A stretch of 64,000 nt of DNA from Methylobacterium sp. 17Sr1-1 (lineage in GTDB: Bacteria > Pseudomonadota > Alphaproteobacteria > Rhizobiales > Beijerinckiaceae): positions 5,273,001 through 5,337,000 of the forward strand of contig NZ_CP029552.1 of assembly GCF_003173775.1 (NCBI RefSeq), read 5' to 3'. A program made the translations under genes and the position numbers. This document shows, piece by piece, positions 1-9,588 of this stretch (positions within the stretch are counted from its first letter, which is position 1; each line of letters begins with the position of its first letter). A model generated the notes under the pieces. That model saw only the letters and a program-made list of their open reading frames with translations, did not search any database and was not told the DNA's origin.

Positions 1-64
1 ATGCCACTAATTGCGCGGCGCCGGACCCGCCGGCCGCATTGACGTGAACGAGGAGTGCGGCCCG

Positions 65-1450
65 ATGGACGCGCGCACCCACCGCCTGCTCCACGCCCCG
101 ATCGGCGCGACGCTGCTGCGCCTCGCGGCGCCGAACGTCGTCGTGATGCTGGTCCAGGCCCTGGTCGGGCTGATCGAGACCGCCTTCGTCGCCGGGCTCG
201 GCACCGATGCGCTCGCCGGCATGGCGCTGGTCTTTCCGGTCCTGATGCTGGTGCAGATGATCTCCGCCGGCGCCATGGGCGGCGGCATCCTGTCGGCGGT
301 GGCGCGCGCGCTCGGGGCCGGGCGGCGGGCGGAGGCCGATCGGCTGCCGTGGTACGCCGCCGCCATCGCCCTCGTCCTCGGCCTCCTCACGACAGTTCTC
401 GACCTCGCCTTCGGGCCGGCGCTCTACCGGGCGATGGGGGGCGAGGGCGCCTCGCTCCAGGCGGCCACCACCTATGGGGGCGTGGTCTTCTGCGGCGCTG
501 TGCTGGTCTGGCTGTTCAATGCGCTCGCGGCGGTGATCCGCGGCACCGGCAACATGGCGCTGCCGGCGATCGTCATCAGCGTCGGCGCCGCCGTGCTGGT
601 GCCGCTCTCCCCGGCCCTCATCTACGGGGTCGGACCGGTGCCAGGCCTGGGCATCGTCGGCGGCGGCGTCGCGGTGCTGGCCTACTACGCCGCCGGCAGC
701 CTCGTCTTCGCCCATCATCTCTGGGCCGGGCGCGGCCTGCTGCGGCCCGCTCCCCGCCCGCCGCGTCTCGCCTGGGCGCCCCTGCGCGACATCCTGCGGA
801 TCGGTGCCGTCTCGTCGATCGTCAGCGCCACCACCAACGTCACCATCGCCGCCGCCACCGCCTTCGCGGGCGCGGCCGGGCCGGCGGCGGTCGCGGGCTA
901 CGGCACGGGAGCGCGCCTCGAATACCTGCTCGTGCCCCTCGTCTTCGGCCTCGGCGCGCCGATCGGCGCGATGGTCGGCACCTGCATCGGTGCCGGCGAC
1001 CGGGCCCGCGCCCTCAAGGTGGCCTGGACCGGGGCGGCGATCGCCGGGGCGCTGACGGAGGCCATCGGCCTTGCCGCCGCCTTCTGGCCGCTGCCGTTCC
1101 TGAGCCTGTTCGGCCACGACCCGCAGATGCTCGCCACGGGCAGCCGCTACCTCCATCTCGTCGGGCCGTTCTACGGATTCGCCGGGATCGGGCTCGCCCT
1201 CTACTTCGCCTCGCAAGGCGCCGGCCGGGTCGGCTGGCCGCTCGTGGCGGGGCTCGCCCGCATGGCGGTGTCGATCGGCGGCGGCGTCCTGGCCTTGCGC
1301 CTCGGCCTCGGGCTGGACGGGGTCTTCCTCGCGCTCGGCCTCGGGCTCGCCGCCCTCGGGCTCATCAATGCCGGCGCGGTCGCAGCCGGGGTATGGTTTC
1401 GCGGGGAGCGGGCGCCGACGCCCGTCCTCGCCGCAGCGGGAGGGGAGTAG
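65..1450 (+). CDS. MATE family efflux transporter
   Basis: A 461-residue polytopic membrane protein of the multidrug and toxin extrusion (MATE) family, expected to export cationic drugs or metabolites by Na+ or H+ antiport across the inner membrane. The translation shows about twelve hydrophobic segments in two similar halves, and the N-terminus (MDARTHRLLHAPIGATLLRL) is typical of the family. I chose the ATG at 65 because an AGGAG sits at 51-55 with good spacing; the frame stays open upstream from a TTG at 11. The stop is one base from the start of the next gene, so the two are probably co-transcribed. Substrate unknown. Family call firm. Confidence 0.9.
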   Translation: MDARTHRLLHAPIGATLLRLAAPNVVVMLVQALVGLIETAFVAGLGTDALAGMALVFPVLMLVQMISAGAMGGGILSAVARALGAGRRAEADRLPWYAAAIALVLGLLTTVLDLAFGPALYRAMGGEGASLQAATTYGGVVFCGAVLVWLFNALAAVIRGTGNMALPAIVISVGAAVLVPLSPALIYGVGPVPGLGIVGGGVAVLAYYAAGSLVFAHHLWAGRGLLRPAPRPPRLAWAPLRDILRIGAVSSIVSATTNVTIAAATAFAGAAGPAAVAGYGTGARLEYLLVPLVFGLGAPIGAMVGTCIGAGDRARALKVAWTGAAIAGALTEAIGLAAAFWPLPFLSLFGHDPQMLATGSRYLHLVGPFYGFAGIGLALYFASQGAGRVGWPLVAGLARMAVSIGGGVLALRLGLGLDGVFLALGLGLAALGLINAGAVAAGVWFRGERAPTPVLAAAGGE

Positions 1451-1451
1451 G

Positions 1452-1907
1452 ATGATGCGGGAGCTGTTCCTCGACGACCTGGCGCCGGGCCAGGTCTACG
1501 GCTCGGGCGAGACCACCGTGACCGAGGCCGACATCGTCCGCTTCGCCGGGGATTTCGATCCGCAGCCCTTCCACCTCGACGCCGAGCGGGCCAAGGCGAC
1601 CTTCTTCGGCGGGCTCGCGGCGAGCGGCTGGCACACCGCGTCGCTCACCATGCGGCTCCTCGTCGGCAGCGAGATGCGGCTCGCCGGCGGCATCATCGGA
1701 GCCGGCATGGACGAGCTGCGCTGGCCCAAGCCCCTGCGCCCGGGCGACACGATCCGGCTCGAGAGCGAGGTGATCGAGGTACGCCCCTCCCGCTCGCGGC
1801 CGAGCCAGGGCCTGGCGAAGGTGCGCACCACGACGTTGAACCAGCACGGCGAGGCGGTGCAGGTGCTGGTGGCGAATCTGCTGGTGGTGCGGCGGCCGGA
1901 GGGGTGA
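1452..1907 (+). CDS. MaoC-like (R)-specific enoyl-CoA hydratase/dehydratase
   Basis: A 151-residue single hot-dog-fold MaoC domain. The segment FAGDFDPQPFHLDAERA carries the Asp36/His41 pair expected for the catalytic dyad of R-specific enoyl-CoA hydratases, and the following FFGGLAASGWHTASLTMRL is family-typical. Such enzymes hydrate trans-2-enoyl-CoA to (R)-3-hydroxyacyl-CoA in fatty acid or polyhydroxyalkanoate metabolism. Start taken at the first of two adjacent ATGs (1452 and 1455), with a purine-rich AGGGGAG just upstream inside the end of the MATE gene. Its true substrate cannot be told from sequence, and the MATE neighbour does not explain it. Confidence 0.88.
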   Translation: MMRELFLDDLAPGQVYGSGETTVTEADIVRFAGDFDPQPFHLDAERAKATFFGGLAASGWHTASLTMRLLVGSEMRLAGGIIGAGMDELRWPKPLRPGDTIRLESEVIEVRPSRSRPSQGLAKVRTTTLNQHGEAVQVLVANLLVVRRPEG

Positions 1908-1944
1908 GGAGAATTTTACATCGACGGACGGTCTCGACGGTCTT

Positions 1945-2115
1945 GGCACCCGCCGGGTCATTCCGGGGCCGCACAGCGGAGCCCGGGATCCAGAACCGCA
2001 GGTCGTCCAGAATGAAGCGGAGGGCGTCGCGCCTCGTTCTGCATCACCTGCGGTTCTGGGCGTGCCTGCGGCACCCCGGGCTCTGGCCTTAGGCGAGCCC
2101 CGGGATGACCCTGTG
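1945..2115. repeat. Palindromic intergenic repeat, family R1 (copy 1)
   Basis: The gap between the MaoC gene and the acetyltransferase is filled by a large imperfect palindrome. A perfect 14-bp pair (CCAGAACCGCAGGT at 1990-2003 and its complement at 2046-2059) lies inside outer arms that begin with the motif GGGTCATTCCGGGGC and end with GAGCCCCGGGATGACCC. The same start/end motif recurs near 8.1, 25.1, 37.0, 54.3 and 59.7 kb. It resembles a REP/BIME-type element and is not coding. Confidence 0.75.
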
Positions 2116-2174
2116 AGGTGGATGCGTCGATGTCAGTTCGTCACGCACGGGCCTCGGACGTTCTTCTCGACGGC

Positions 2175-2735
2175 TCAGCCCGCTACCCGCACCCGCGCCG
2201 GATTGCCGACCGCGATGCCCCCCGCCGGCACGTCGCGGGTGACCACGCTGCCGGCCCCGATGATGGCGTCGTCGCCGATCGTCACCCCCGGCAGGATCAT
2301 CGCGCCGCCGCCGATCCAGACATTCGCCCCGATCACGACCGGCCGGCCGAATTCGAGCATCTGCTTGCGCTGGACCGGATCGCGTGGGTGATCGGCGGTG
2401 AGGATCTGCACGCCCGGCCCGATCTGCGTCATGTCGCCGATCGTCACCTGCACCACGTCGAGGATGCAGCAGTTGAAGTTCAGGAAGACGCCGCGGCCGA
2501 GGCTGATGTTGTAGCCGTAGTCGCAGAAGAAGGGCGGGCGGATGTTGCAGCCCTCGCCGACTCGGGCGAAGGCCTCCGCCATCAGCGCCTGCCGCTCCGG
2601 CTGGCTCAACGTGTTGCTGGCATTGTAGCGGTCCATCCACGCCGAGATGCGCCGGTTGTCGGCCGCGAGCTCCGGATCGTCGGCGATGTAGAGCTCGCCG
2701 GCGAGCATCTTCTGCTTCTGGCCCGTCATGGTCAT
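2175..2735 (-). CDS. Maltose/galactoside O-acetyltransferase family protein
   Basis: A 186-residue left-handed beta-helix acetyltransferase of the maltose O-acetyltransferase type (LacA/Maa/NodL). It acetylates sugars or oligosaccharides with acetyl-CoA in the cytoplasm. The N-terminal segment [20 protein letters not shown] is the family mac domain. Hexapeptide repeats follow, with [19 protein letters not shown] and [20 protein letters not shown] near the C-terminus. The ATG at 2735 has a GGAGG about ten bases upstream; a second ATG two codons later is less well placed. It is divergent from the TetR gene, with a perfect palindrome between them, so it is the likely TetR target. Confidence 0.92.
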   Translation of the reverse strand: MTMTGQKQKMLAGELYIADDPELAADNRRISAWMDRYNASNTLSQPERQALMAEAFARVGEGCNIRPPFFCDYGYNISLGRGVFLNFNCCILDVVQVTIGDMTQIGPGVQILTADHPRDPVQRKQMLEFGRPVVIGANVWIGGGAMILPGVTIGDDAIIGAGSVVTRDVPAGGIAVGNPARVRVAG

Positions 2736-2775
2736 CGCGTCCGGTCCTCCGCTAGGGTCGGCGCGAGAGTCGCGC

Positions 2776-2799
2776 CGATGCGTACATATGTACGCATCG
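2776..2799. promoter_or_regulatory. Perfect 24-bp palindrome, probable TetR operator
   Basis: Positions 2776-2799 read identically on both strands with no central spacer (core GTACATATGTAC). The site lies in the divergent gap between the acetyltransferase and the TetR gene and covers the ATG at 2788. This is the arrangement expected for a TetR protein that represses both itself and its neighbour. Binding is inferred from position and symmetry only. Confidence 0.7.
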
Positions 2800-3387
2800 C
2801 GACCGAAAGCCAACCGACGCGAGACCCGCTTGCCCGCCGCCACCCGCCGCCACGATCCCGACCGCCGCGCCCGCATCCTGCGGGCGGCCCTCGACACGAT
2901 CGCCGCGCACGGCGTCGCCGGCACCACGCACCGGCGGATCGCCGCCGCGGCCGACGTGCCGCTCGGCTCGATGACCTATCATTTCGCGAGCCTCGACGAT
3001 CTCCTGACCGAGGCGTTCACGCTGCTCGCCGACGACGTGTCGGCCCGGTTCACCGAGCGGCTGGCGGCCGCCGGAACCCGTGCGGAGGCCTGCGAGGCCG
3101 TCGTCGATCTCGTCGTCGACGACGCCTGGGCCACGCCCCGCAACCTGCTCTTGAGCTACGAGCTCTACGCCTACGCCGCCCGGGTGCCGGCCCTGCGGCG
3201 CGTGATGCAGGGCTGGATGGGCAAGAGCCGCGCGGCCCTGGAGCAGCACTTCGCGCCCGAGACCGCACGCGCCCTCGACGCGATGATCGAGGGCCTGTCG
3301 ATCCACCGCTCGGTCGATCTCGCGCCGGCCGGCCGCGACGAGGTCCGGGCGATCGTCGCCCGCCTGACCGCGCCGCCGCTTCCTTGA
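2788..3387 (+). CDS. TetR family transcriptional regulator
   Basis: A 199-residue regulator. The N-terminal helix-turn-helix is clear: [41 protein letters not shown], then an LDDLLTEAF helix. The C-terminal ligand-binding part is not diagnostic. The start is uncertain. The ATG at 2788 lies inside the 24-bp palindrome and has only a weak purine-rich stretch upstream, while a TTG at 2830 would place the operator fully upstream of the coding region. Likely autorepressor and repressor of the divergent sugar acetyltransferase; the inducer is unknown. Confidence 0.88.
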   Translation: MYASRPKANRRETRLPAATRRHDPDRRARILRAALDTIAAHGVAGTTHRRIAAAADVPLGSMTYHFASLDDLLTEAFTLLADDVSARFTERLAAAGTRAEACEAVVDLVVDDAWATPRNLLLSYELYAYAARVPALRRVMQGWMGKSRAALEQHFAPETARALDAMIEGLSIHRSVDLAPAGRDEVRAIVARLTAPPLP

Positions 3388-3449
3388 AAAGCCCGGCCCG
3401 GCCCCGCATATCCGCCCGCGACGATTTGTTCCCAACGGAGAACCGACAC

Positions 3450-5288
<1,839 letters not shown>

Positions 5289-5304
5289 GGACCGGCCGGT
5301 TGCA

Positions 5305-5340
5305 AAGGAGGGAGGGGGCGAGGAGCCTCCTCCCTCTTTT
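5305..5340 (+). terminator. Probable rho-independent terminator after htpG
   Basis: A GC-rich hairpin (GGAGGGAGG pairing imperfectly with CCTCCTCCCTC) is followed by TTTT, 17 bases after the htpG stop. Judged by eye; folding energy was not calculated. Confidence 0.6.
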
Positions 5341-5383
5341 CGTATGTCCTGCGGCGCTCGCTGACAGATTCCGGACAATATCG

Positions 5384-5426
5384 AGCGCGTCTCCCCTCTC
5401 CCGAGTGGGCTACGGCCTTGACGGAA
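5384..5426 (+). repeat. Left terminal inverted repeat of the IS4-type element
   Basis: Matches the reverse complement of 6808-6850 with a single mismatch (A at 5404). The inner half, GGGCTACGGCCTTGACGGAA, is the part most likely to belong to the insertion sequence proper. Confidence 0.85.
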
Positions 5427-6755
5427 GTGAGTCTCTCGCGAGGAGGGCACCGGCGAGCATGGCCGAGAAGCGCTCCCATCCGCGCGCGACGACCTTGGGA
5501 CCGGGTGGCGAGTTGGGAGCGTTCCAGCCGCCGTGGCGGGCCACGATCCACTCTAACCAGCTCAGGTTGCCGACGGGGTGAGGGTTGCGCAGGCGGTCCG
5601 TGCTGCCCTCGCAGGCCCGCCCCAGTTCCGCGACCACTGGCAGAGCCGCCTTATCCAGAACGTCCTGCATCGGTCGTCGGCTGCCGTCGCGGGCATCGAC
5701 CAACTGCAGGATCCGCACGGCGGCTCCCAGCGCCAAGGCACTCAGCCGGAACAGCTTGTCTGGCACCCGCACCTGTGTCTCGTCCAGGCCGAGCCCGTCG
5801 CGCTTGAGAGCGCGGAACACCTCCTCGATCCGCCACCTCAACCGGTACAGCCGCACCATGTCCTGCGCGGCGGCGGCATCCGGCACCGCCCGCGTCGTCA
5901 GAAGCCGCCAGCACAAGGGCGTCACGCCCACAGGCGGCTCGAGTTCCTGCACGCAGACGCCATGCAGCCTCAGGCTGGCCGGCTCGCGGGCGCCTGGGCC
6001 GGAGGGACGGACCACCTCGACCGGTCCGGCCTGCAGCCTCACCTTGGCGATGCGGGCCGGCACCCCAGGGCGAGCCGGCACCTCCACGGTGCCGGTTGTC
6101 GCGACGGGCCATGACGCCTTGTCCTGAAGGCTGCCCCTTCAACCAGTGGCCGGTCATGGCGTGCCCGCACCAGAAGATCGCTGCCCGCGGGCCGACGGGC
6201 GAAGTGGCTGTAGATGTCGCCCTCCTGGTCGGCGACCACGATCAAGCTCCGGGCCGTGTCGGCCAAAGCCGTCGCGGCAGCGGCCGCTCCGGTGATCCAG
6301 CGCTGGCTCTCCTTGTCCTCGACTGGCCGCCGGTGACGTGGCGCCGTCTGGCGGGCGGCGCGGGTCCAGAGCTGGGCGTCGACCAAGCCCAGCACCGCCT
6401 CGTCCTCGGCATCGACGGCGATGACCGGGTGCAGGAAGAAGCCGGGATTGCGGCCGTTGCCGGCCGGCCCCAGGCCATGGCGGCCAGCAGCAGCTGGGGT
6501 GAAGTTGATCTCGCTCGTGTCCTGGACGGCCACGATCGGACGCCCGGCGCAGGCCTGGGCCGTGCGGGCTGCAAAAGCCTGCAGGATGCCCTGCCAGTCA
6601 GCGCAGGGCGAGGAAAGGTAGCGATGGGCGGCCGCCGTACCGGCTTCGCTGCCGCCCACCGTGCTCAGCACCACGCTGCCGGTGGTGACGATCCGCTCAA
6701 ACAGCCACGCCCCCCGGGCCTCGGTGCGTACGTCGCCCGATCCAAAGCCTCGCAT
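5410..6755 (-). pseudogene. Frameshifted IS4-family transposase
   Basis: A Tn5-like DDE transposase of about 448 residues if the frame is restored. The 5' part runs from the ATG at 6755 (GAGGA upstream) and includes QDTSEINF and VVADQEGDIYSHFARRP, which carry the two catalytic Asp residues. The 3' part includes YRLRWRIEEVFRALK, the Y(2)R(3)E(6)K signature with the catalytic Glu. The two parts lie in different frames; the switch is near 6124-6130, where restoring one missing base joins VEGAAF to DKASWPVATTGTVEV. The 3' frame has no plausible start of its own. Most likely a dead transposase, unless the base loss is a sequencing error. Confidence 0.85.
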
Positions 6756-6807
6756 CGGTTGTCCTCGCTGAACCGCAAAGACGCCCAACTCACAGACGCC
6801 GAACCAT

Positions 6808-6850
6808 TTCCGTCAAGGCCGTAGCCCACACGGGAGAGGGGAGACGCGCT
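6808..6850 (-). repeat. Right terminal inverted repeat of the IS4-type element
   Basis: Reverse complement of 5384-5426 with one mismatch. It lies upstream of the transposase start, as expected for the end carrying the transposase promoter. Confidence 0.85.
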
Positions 6851-7111
6851 TTATCCTGACCCGATCGCCCTGGCCTATTGGGGCATTCCGGCCGCTGCGC
6901 GACGCGGGTATCGTTCGCTTGCAAGTACTGCCCGGACACCAGTCCCACCAGGATGATCGGATGACCCGACACGTCCCGGACGGCAGGAGATGCACCCGCA
7001 CCGGCATTGTCCCCGACTAACCCGTCCACGAGCGGGACGAGGGGAGCCCCCACCTTCTGGTGCATTGTCTTCCGCAAAGGAATTCCGAACGATCGCCAGG
7101 GAGGAACCCCG

Positions 7112-8086
7112 ATGAGCTTCACTCTCGTCCAGCAAGCCACGCCGCGCCTGCACCGCTCCGAGCTGGCGGTGCCGGGCTCGAACCCGACCTTCATGGAGAA
7201 GTCGGCGAAATCCGCCGCCGACGTGATCTTCCTCGACCTCGAGGATGCGGTGGCGCCCGACGACAAGGAGCAGGCGCGCAAGAACATCGTCCAAGCCCTC
7301 AACGACATCGACTGGGGGACGAAGACGATGATGATCCGCATCAACGGTCTCGACACCCACTACATGTACCGCGACGTGATCGACATCGTGGAGGCCTGTC
7401 CGCGCCTCGACATGATCCTGATCCCGAAGGTCGGCGTGCCAGCCGACGTCTACGCCATCGACGTGCTGGTGACGCAGATCGAGCAGGCGAAACGCCGCGA
7501 GAAGACGATCGGCTTCGAGGTGCTGATCGAGACGGCGCTCGGCATGGCCAACGTCGAGGCGATCGCCCAATCCTCGAAGCGCCTGGAGGCGATGTCCTTC
7601 GGCGTCGCCGACTACGCCGCCTCCTTGCGCGCCCGCTCGACCGTGATCGGCGGCGTCAACCCGGACTACGCGGTACTCACCGACAAGGACGAGGCCGGCG
7701 GGCGCCAGACCCACTGGCAGGATCCGTGGCTGTTCGCCCAGAACCGGATGCTGGTCGCCTGCCGCGCCTATGGGTTGCGGCCGATCGACGGGCCGTTCGG
7801 CGATTTTTCCGATCCGGACGGCTACCGCTCGGCGGCCCGGCGCTGCGCGGCCCTCGGCTTCGAGGGCAAGTGGGCGATCCACCCCTCGCAGATCGATCTC
7901 GCCAACGAGGTCTTCACCCCGAGCGAGGCCGAGGTGACCAAGGCGCGGCGGATCCTGGCGGCGATGGAGGAGGCGGCCAAGGCCGGCCGCGGCGCCGTCT
8001 CCCTCGACGGGCGGCTCATCGACATCGCGTCGATCCGCATGGCCGAAGCGCTGATCGGCAAGGCCGATGCCATGGCGCGGGCGTGA
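7112..8086 (+). CDS. mclA: L-malyl-CoA/beta-methylmalyl-CoA lyase (CitE/HpcH family)
   Basis: A 324-residue HpcH/HpaI-aldolase-family lyase. In the methylotrophic serine cycle this enzyme splits malyl-CoA into acetyl-CoA and glyoxylate; related enzymes act on beta-methylmalyl-CoA in the ethylmalonyl-CoA pathway. The N-terminus RLHRSELAVPGSNPTFMEKS and the segments DVIFLDLEDAVAPDDKEQAR and GFEVLIETALGMANVEAIA (metal-binding acidic residues) are characteristic, as is the length. The ATG at 7112 has an excellent AGGGAGGAA site. In Methylorubrum extorquens mclA belongs to a serine-cycle gene group; here no other serine-cycle gene is nearby and an insertion sequence ends about 260 bp upstream. Confidence 0.93.
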   Translation: MSFTLVQQATPRLHRSELAVPGSNPTFMEKSAKSAADVIFLDLEDAVAPDDKEQARKNIVQALNDIDWGTKTMMIRINGLDTHYMYRDVIDIVEACPRLDMILIPKVGVPADVYAIDVLVTQIEQAKRREKTIGFEVLIETALGMANVEAIAQSSKRLEAMSFGVADYAASLRARSTVIGGVNPDYAVLTDKDEAGGRQTHWQDPWLFAQNRMLVACRAYGLRPIDGPFGDFSDPDGYRSAARRCAALGFEGKWAIHPSQIDLANEVFTPSEAEVTKARRILAAMEEAAKAGRGAVSLDGRLIDIASIRMAEALIGKADAMARA

Positions 8087-8134
8087 GAGCCTTCTCCGGC
8101 GGCATCGATCGCATGCCGCCGGCTGACATCTCTC

Positions 8135-8185
8135 GACGCCGTCCCGGGTTCCGCCGCGCGGCCCCGGGATAACGGGGAGGGGATG
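8135..8185. repeat. R1-like palindromic repeat fragment
   Basis: GCCGTCCCGGGTTCCGCC followed by GCGCGGCCCCGGGATAACGG resembles the outer arms of repeat family R1 (compare 59.7 kb), but it is short and degenerate. It lies in the 277-bp gap between mclA and the RND adaptor gene, where nothing else was recognised. Confidence 0.45.
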
Positions 8186-8363
8186 GTTACCCGCGGCGGC
8201 GGGAGGGCAGGCCTGCCCGCCGCGCAGAAACGACGCACGGTCCTCGCATAATGCAGAAACAGTCCAATGTCATACGCCTGAAGCATGCTGGTCCGGTGAA
8301 CCGCTTCGGCGGATCGGACATTTGTCTTCGGGCCGGCTCCGGACTTGTGGAAGCGCGCGACCG

Positions 8364-9587
8364 ATGAGATCAGAACAGGGCGCTGGACGAAAGAAGCGCC
8401 GGCGCGGTGGATGGCTGCTGGCCCTCGCGATCCTGGCCGGCGCCGGCGGCGCCTATGCGTGGCAGAGCCGCCAGCACGCCGAGAGCGCGAAGCCTGCCGC
8501 GAGGGCGCCGGCCGCGGTGCCGGTGACGTTCGCCCAGGTGGAGCAGGGCCCGTTCGCGGTGGTGCTCGGCAGCCTCGGCACGGTGCAGGCCTACAACACC
8601 GTGCAGGTGCGCAGCCGGGTCGACGGCGAGATCCTGAAGATCGGCTTTCGCGAGGGCCAGGTGGTGAAGAAGGGCGACCTGCTCGCCCAGGTCGATCCGC
8701 GCCAGTACCAGGCCGCCCTCGACCAGGCCAAGGCGAAGAAGGCCCAGGACGAGGCCAACGTGAAGAACGCCAAGGCGGATCTCGAGCGCTACACCAAGCT
8801 CGGCGACTACGCTTCGCGCCAGCAGACCGACACCCAGGCCGCCACGGTGAACCAGCTCACCGCCCAGATCGCCGCCGACCAGGCGGCGATCGACAATGCG
8901 GCGACGCAACTCTCCTACGCGACGATCCAGGCGCCGATCGACGGCGTCACCGGCTTCCGCCAGATCGACGTCGGCAACATCGTCAACGCCGCGCAGCAGA
9001 CCGCGATCGTCACCATCACCCAGGTCGAACCGATCTTCGTGGTCTACACCGCACCCGAGGAGCAGCTGCGCGAGGTGACGAAGGCGCTCGCCGCCGGGCC
9101 GGTGCCGGTCGAGGCCTGGAGCACCGACGGGATGACCCGGCTATCGGAGGGCCGCCTCGACCTCGTCAACAACCAGGTCGACACCGCGACCGGCACGGTG
9201 CGGCTCAAAGCCTCCTTCGCCAACAAGGACCACGCGCTGTGGCCGGGCCTCTCGGTCTCGACGAAGATGCGCACCGGCACGATCCCCGACGCCGTCACGG
9301 TGCCGGACGACGCGGTGCAGCACGGGCCGAAGGGGCTCTACGCCTTCGTGGTCGACGACCAGAGACGCGCTCACATGCAGGCGATCAGCGTCGGCCGCTC
9401 CACCGACGGCCGCACCCAGGTGACGAAGGGGCTGAATCCCGGCCAGACCGTGATCTGGCGCGGCCAGTCGCGGGTGCAGGAGGGGGCGCTCGTCGCCGAA
9501 GCGAAGCCTGTGGCAGCCGAAAAGCCTGTGGCACAGGACGCGCATCGCGCGGACAACGCCGCCCTGGCGCAGAGCGAGGCGCGCTGA
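8364..9587 (+). CDS. RND efflux periplasmic adaptor subunit (MdtA-like)
   Basis: A 407-residue membrane-fusion protein. A Lys/Arg-rich N-terminus and one hydrophobic segment (WLLALAILAGAGGAYAW) anchor it to the inner membrane. Then come the barrel-sandwich entry (VRSRVDGEILKIGFREGQVVKKGDLLAQVD), a coiled coil (DQAKAKKAQDEANVKNAKADLERY), the return strand (ATIQAPIDGVTGFRQIDVGN) and the beta-barrel and membrane-proximal domains. It bridges an RND pump to an outer-membrane channel. The ATG at 8364 is chosen because it gives the normal short cytoplasmic tail, although the ribosome site is weak. One base separates its stop from the pump gene. Confidence 0.92.
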   Translation: MRSEQGAGRKKRRRGGWLLALAILAGAGGAYAWQSRQHAESAKPAARAPAAVPVTFAQVEQGPFAVVLGSLGTVQAYNTVQVRSRVDGEILKIGFREGQVVKKGDLLAQVDPRQYQAALDQAKAKKAQDEANVKNAKADLERYTKLGDYASRQQTDTQAATVNQLTAQIAADQAAIDNAATQLSYATIQAPIDGVTGFRQIDVGNIVNAAQQTAIVTITQVEPIFVVYTAPEEQLREVTKALAAGPVPVEAWSTDGMTRLSEGRLDLVNNQVDTATGTVRLKASFANKDHALWPGLSVSTKMRTGTIPDAVTVPDDAVQHGPKGLYAFVVDDQRRAHMQAISVGRSTDGRTQVTKGLNPGQTVIWRGQSRVQEGALVAEAKPVAAEKPVAQDAHRADNAALAQSEAR

Positions 9588-9588
9588 C

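Larger units (their letters stand above)
5384..6850. mobile_element. IS4-type (Tn5-like) insertion sequence
   Basis: A 1,467-bp element bounded by 43-bp inverted ends (5384-5426 and 6808-6850) that match at 42 of 43 positions. It contains one minus-strand transposase gene whose stop codon lies inside the left end. No convincing direct target duplication was found next to the ends. The outer part of each end (CTCCCCTCTCCCG) resembles the CCTCTCCC-rich intergenic palindromes elsewhere in the window, so the true IS ends may start nearer the CTACGGCCTTGACGGAA block. The element sits between htpG and the malyl-CoA lyase gene. Confidence 0.85.

Noticed and set aside
2118..3449. Long N-terminal extension of the htpG frame
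   Set aside because: It overlaps the acetyltransferase and TetR genes and reads as shadow; GTG 3450 with GGAG upstream gives the normal HtpG N-terminus.
5370..6865. Direct target-site duplication around the IS4-type element
   Set aside because: Sequences just outside the 43-bp ends (GACAATATCG and TTATCCTGAC) do not match; the symmetric outer bases fit inverted, not direct, repeats.
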